Notes under the pieces: model-generated
Told to the model about the DNA's origin: nothing
What the model saw: the letters and a program-made list of their open reading frames with translations, nothing else
Databases searched by the model: none
Origin: CAYONP01 sp964405335
GTDB taxonomy: Bacteria; Armatimonadota; UBA10988
Assembly (NCBI GenBank): GCA_964405335.1
Contig: CAYONP010000153.1
Span: 1 to 7,010 of the forward strand
Reading direction: 5' to 3'
Length of the DNA: 7,010 bases
Part shown: in pieces, positions 5,930 to 7,010 of the stretch
Position numbering within the stretch: position 1 is the first letter of the stretch
Layout: each line of letters starts with the position of its first letter
Position numbers and translations under genes: made by a program

Positions 5930-6379
5930 CTATCCGCCCGCCCGCCTCGCCTGCTCGGCCTTCCAGCGCGACTCCATCTGATCGGCAGGGACGTCCTCGA
6001 CGTGCGTGGCCAGGCACCACCAGTTGCCGGCCGGGTCGCGCACGGTGCCCGAGCGATCGCCGTAGAACTGGTCCGCCGGCGGCACCATCGCCTCGCCGCC
6101 GGCGGCCACCGCGCGCTGGTAGGCCGCGTCGCAATCTTCGACGTAGACGTAGAGCATGGTCGGCATCGGCGGGTGGTCGCCGCGGACCTGGCCGAGCATG
6201 ACCAGCGAATCGCCGATCTGCACCTCGGCATGGGCGATCGAGCCGTCGGGCATCCGACTGGCGTAGCGCAGCGAACCGCCCAGGCCGGCCTCGACGAAGT
6301 CGACCATCCGCTGCCCGTCGGCGACGAGCAGGTAGGGAGTCACGGTCGAGTAGCCGGCTGGTAAGGGATTGACGGGCAT
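5930..6379 (-). CDS. VOC-family protein, PhnB/glyoxalase-like
   Basis: This is a vicinal-oxygen-chelate fold protein of the PhnB-like group, small metal-dependent or metal-free proteins often annotated as glyoxalase/bleomycin-resistance proteins. Most have no proven substrate. It is about 149 residues, typical for one VOC domain with two beta-alpha-beta-beta-beta repeats. The first repeat opens with TVTPYLLVADG and includes HAEVQIGDSLVML (near residues 50-62). The second opens with MLYVYVEDCDAAYQRAVAAG and contains the characteristic QFYGDRSGTVRDPAGN and ATHVED. Two ATG codons are adjacent (6380-6382 and 6377-6379). AGGAG sits 3 nt from the first and 6 nt from the second, so I favour the second; the first adds one Met. 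It follows the small membrane-protein gene by 12-15 nt, suggesting co-transcription. No signal peptide is seen. Confidence 0.9.
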   Translation of the reverse strand: MPVNPLPAGYSTVTPYLLVADGQRMVDFVEAGLGGSLRYASRMPDGSIAHAEVQIGDSLVMLGQVRGDHPPMPTMLYVYVEDCDAAYQRAVAAGGEAMVPPADQFYGDRSGTVRDPAGNWWCLATHVEDVPADQMESRWKAEQARRAGG

Positions 6380-6385
6380 CATGCT

Positions 6386-6390
6386 CTCCT
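6386..6390 (-). promoter_or_regulatory. Ribosome binding site for the VOC gene
   Basis: AGGAG on the minus strand sits in the short gap after the small membrane-protein stop. Its spacing is 3 nt to the first and 6 nt to the second of two tandem ATG codons, which favours the second. Confidence 0.65.
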
Positions 6391-6394
6391 CGGC

Positions 6395-6607
6395 TCAGAA
6401 CGCGCGGCGCAGCATCGGCCGGCCGACCATCAGCCGCGCCGCGGCCAGGCCGGCGATGCCGCAAAGCAACGGCGCAAACGACAGGTCGCTGTGCGGGTGG
6501 CAGGCGGCCCAGGCGAGGAACAACGCGACCGACATCAGCAGCGCCAGCGTCGCTTCGAGATAACGGAGACGCGCCGGCACGACGCGGACCGGTCGATGAT
6601 CAGGCAT
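6395..6607 (-). CDS. Small two-helix membrane protein, unknown function
   Basis: I do not recognise this 70-residue protein. It has a basic N-terminus (HRPVRVVPARLR), a hydrophobic segment at about 17-35, a short polar loop with the sequence CHPHSD (36-41), a second hydrophobic segment at about 43-61, and a basic end (GRPMLRRAF). Basic ends on both sides of the hairpin suggest both termini are cytoplasmic and the His-rich loop is outside. An in-frame TGA lies 3 nt before the ATG, so this is the first possible start. No good ribosome site precedes it, and GTG at codon 10 is a weak alternative. The gene is 55 nt after the cytochrome stop and 12 nt before the VOC gene. That it is a real gene is inferred from the helix pattern and packing between genes, not from homology. 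Confidence 0.6.
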   Translation of the reverse strand: MPDHRPVRVVPARLRYLEATLALLMSVALFLAWAACHPHSDLSFAPLLCGIAGLAAARLMVGRPMLRRAF

Positions 6608-6662
6608 GAGTCAAGGATAAGGCAGGCGCGGGTGGGGTGTTCGGCGCGAGCGCCACAGGCCG

Positions 6663-7010
6663 CTAACCGTTGCCGCACACCGCGCCGACCGCCGCCCAGT
6701 ACCGCTCCGCCTCCCACCCAGGGCTGTGCTCCGGCGTGTGGCAAGTGCGGCAGCCGGCCAGGTCGATGCTCGACGGCCGCGTTTCGGGTGCCGCCAGGTG
6801 CGCTTCGAGATCGTCGTGACAACTCGCGCAAACCACGCCGTCGCCGGGCACCGGCCGAAGCCCGTCACGCCGCATCCGCTCCGAATGACAACGCAAGCAC
6901 GAGGCGATGTCGCGTTCGACGGTCACCAAGGTCTCGACCGCGTGGGCGTGCGGATGCTCGCGCCAGGCGCGCACGCTATCCTCGTGGCACGGCGTGCAGC
7001 GGTCGGGCGA
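6663..7010 (-). CDS. Multiheme c-type cytochrome, C-terminal part (5' end outside window)
   Basis: This is an electron-transfer protein with covalently bound haem c, expected outside the cytoplasmic membrane. Reading leftward from the right edge there is no stop, so the start is beyond the window. Four CxxCH motifs are visible: CTPCH (6984-6998), CLRCH (6885-6899), CASCH (6816-6830) and CRTCH (6738-6752). The GTG at 6972-6974 is not the start, because using it would discard CTPCH, and no signal peptide follows it. Spacing and flanking sequence (a Trp and His-rich segment after the first motif; CHTPEHSPGW then YW near the end) resemble the cytochrome c554-like multiheme family. Extra histidines at HPHAHA could serve as distal ligands. 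The protein ends in CGNG with an unpaired Cys. The redox partner is unknown. Neighbours downstream are the small membrane protein and the VOC gene. Confidence 0.88.
   Translation of the reverse strand, partial: SPDRCTPCHEDSVRAWREHPHAHAVETLVTVERDIASCLRCHSERMRRDGLRPVPGDGVVCASCHDDLEAHLAAPETRPSSIDLAGCRTCHTPEHSPGWEAERYWAAVGAVCGNG

Noticed and set aside
5865..6464. Minus-strand open frame overlapping the VOC gene in another frame
   Set aside because: The translation is Arg/Ala-rich without motifs, while the VOC frame has clear family sequence and a good ribosome site.
6643..6654. GGCGCGAGCGCC inverted repeat after the cytochrome stop, as a terminator
   Set aside because: The stem is only 4-5 bp with a tiny loop, and no T-run follows. 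It is expected by chance in such GC-rich DNA.

Overview
This is a GC-rich bacterial chromosomal segment (roughly 70% GC by eye) with dense, mostly overlapping genes. Every gene has a recognisable bacterial family or at least a coherent protein, and there is no sign of phage, transposase, CRISPR or tRNA. The SMC-kleisin genes, a penicillin-binding carboxypeptidase and a multiheme cytochrome c point to a peptidoglycan-containing, respiring bacterium. The phylum cannot be fixed from this window. A Gfo/Idh/MocA oxidoreductase and a PhnB-like VOC protein beside a multiheme cytochrome, together with intergenic palindromes, would fit Planctomycetota, Verrucomicrobiota, Hydrogenedentota or a similar soil or sediment lineage, but that is only an impression.

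Left part, plus strand, 2-4641: one tightly packed run of six genes reading rightward. The order is the 3' part of trpS (tryptophanyl-tRNA synthetase), scpA, scpB, a PIG-L/LmbE-type deacetylase, a D-Ala-D-Ala carboxypeptidase (PBP5 type), and an RsuA/RluB-type 23S rRNA pseudouridine synthase. Junctions are TAATG (trpS/scpA), a 29-nt overlap (scpA/scpB), a gap of 8 nt or a 4-nt overlap depending on the start (scpB/deacetylase), a 29-nt gap, and a 59-nt overlap (carboxypeptidase/rluB). The run therefore looks like one operon whose promoter lies left of the window. It couples chromosome condensation (ScpAB with SMC), cell-wall trimming and ribosome maturation. The order scpA-scpB-(...)-dac-(...)-rluB also occurs in Firmicutes, and trpS-scpA-scpB-rluB in some Deltaproteobacteria, so this is a deeply conserved housekeeping neighbourhood.

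Centre, 4642-4777: the convergent intergenic region is packed with GC-rich palindromes. I see three copies of a small hairpin element that share a GGTRG head and a CTCG-C-CGA(G/T) tip. Their lower stems differ in sequence but still pair. Part of the region is duplicated with a 47-nt period. This is the most unusual DNA-level structure in the window.

Right part, minus strand, 7010-4778: four genes read leftward. They are a partial multiheme cytochrome c (four CxxCH motifs visible, cut by the right edge), a 70-residue two-helix membrane protein, a PhnB-like VOC protein and a Gfo/Idh/MocA NAD(P)-dependent oxidoreductase. Gaps are 55, 12 and 66 nt. They may be co-transcribed, but no shared pathway is evident.

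Overall this looks like an ordinary core region with a few items worth a second look: the dac/rluB dual-coding overlap, the covarying palindromic elements, and the cytochrome whose apparent internal start would hide a haem site. I found no convincing new multi-gene system.
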